Source of the DNA: Caulobacteraceae bacterium
Lineage (GTDB): Bacteria; Pseudomonadota; Alphaproteobacteria; Caulobacterales; Caulobacteraceae
NCBI GenBank assembly: GCA_003136615.1
Contig: PLFA01000050.1
Coordinates: 3,839 to 10,292, forward strand
Direction: 5' to 3'
Length of the DNA stretch: 6,454 bases
The notes beneath the pieces were generated by a model. The model was not told the DNA's origin. It did no database searches and saw nothing but the letters and a program-made list of their open reading frames with translations. Position numbers and translations under genes: made by a program. Shown piece by piece: positions 6,408-6,454 of the stretch. Every line of letters starts with the position of its first letter. Within the stretch, counting starts at the first letter, position 1.

Positions 6408-6418
6408 ATCATGGGACC

Positions 6419-6437
6419 GCGAGGCGTTCTGCCTCGC
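6419..6437. repeat. Hairpin-forming inverted repeat, 7-base arms, 5-base loop
   Basis: GCGAGGC, loop GTTCT, GCCTCGC. Both arms match perfectly and are GC-rich, so a stable stem could form in RNA or the element could bind a dimeric protein. Its inner part GAGGC...GCCTC repeats the outer part of the palindrome at 6391-6407, with centres 29 bases apart, close to three helical turns. On the plus strand it is followed by TCCTCTT, a poor T-tract, so a terminator reading rightward is possible but weak, and no plus-strand gene ends here. Confidence 0.5.
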
Positions 6438-6454
6438 TCCTCTTGAACTTAAGG

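Larger units (their letters stand above)
6354..6448. repeat. Outer inverted repeat GTTCAAGAG / CTCTTGAAC enclosing both palindromes
   Basis: A 9-base arm at 6354-6362 (GTTCAAGAG) is matched perfectly by its reverse complement at 6440-6448 (CTCTTGAAC), with further partial matches outside. The pair encloses the two inner palindromes and the candidate promoter, giving a nested symmetric layout over about 95 bases. The right arm is only six bases from the window edge, so its full extent is unknown. A 9-base match over this distance can arise by chance. Confidence 0.35.

Noticed and set aside
6356..6412. Minus-strand 18-residue leader peptide (MMRQTLPLGVVWAMCLRS) upstream of the DAHP synthase gene, as in tryptophan attenuation
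   Set aside because: It has only one Trp and no ribosome site, its reading frame covers the likely promoter boxes, and there is no T-tailed terminator between it and the gene.
6419..6437. Rho-independent terminator for a gene entering from the right edge
   Set aside because: On the minus strand the stem is followed by GGTCCC rather than a T-run, and on the plus strand no gene ends here.

Overview
The window looks like ordinary chromosome from a GC-rich alphaproteobacterium, most probably of the Caulobacterales (Caulobacter/Phenylobacterium type). The signs are the strong G/C preference at third codon positions, the overall character of the class II DAHP synthase (including its C-terminal LQAAE tail), and one promoter candidate that fits the Caulobacter housekeeping consensus better than the E. 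coli one. This lineage call is inferred from reading, not from a search. I see no tRNA, rRNA, CRISPR array, insertion sequence, phage gene or integration site. Coding density is very high, and the longest gene-free stretches are about 113 and 140 bases.

Left part (1-1865, plus strand): the end of a dTDP-sugar operon. rmlB (dTDP-glucose 4,6-dehydratase) enters from the left edge without its N-terminus. It overlaps rmlA (glucose-1-phosphate thymidylyltransferase) by an ATGA junction. RmlA makes dTDP-glucose and RmlB converts it to the 4-keto-6-deoxy sugar, the trunk of dTDP-L-rhamnose and related surface sugars. rmlC and rmlD are not in the window and may lie upstream.

Middle part (1862-3905, minus strand): three closely spaced genes that could be one transcript. 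In transcription order they are a membrane-anchored exported protein of unknown function, a Gfo/Idh/MocA-family NAD(P)-dependent sugar oxidoreductase, and a cysteine-type glutathione/thioredoxin peroxidase. The gaps are 48 and 43 bases. The peroxidase gene ends tail-to-tail inside the stop codon of rmlA, with a 4-base overlap.

Right part: a plus-strand gene (4046-4942) encodes a protein with the layout of an RNase H-fold, DUF429-like protein of unknown function. It converges on a minus-strand class II DAHP synthase gene (4962-6341), the entry enzyme of the shikimate pathway. The 113 bases upstream of the DAHP synthase hold the most notable non-coding signal: a 17-base near-perfect palindrome overlapping the -35 box of a candidate promoter, a second related hairpin 29 bases upstream, and an outer 9-base inverted repeat enclosing both. 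This is a plausible operator for aromatic biosynthesis control.

I did not find a clear previously undescribed system. The best leads are that operator-like region, the unknown exported protein paired with an oxidoreductase, and the RNase H-like protein.
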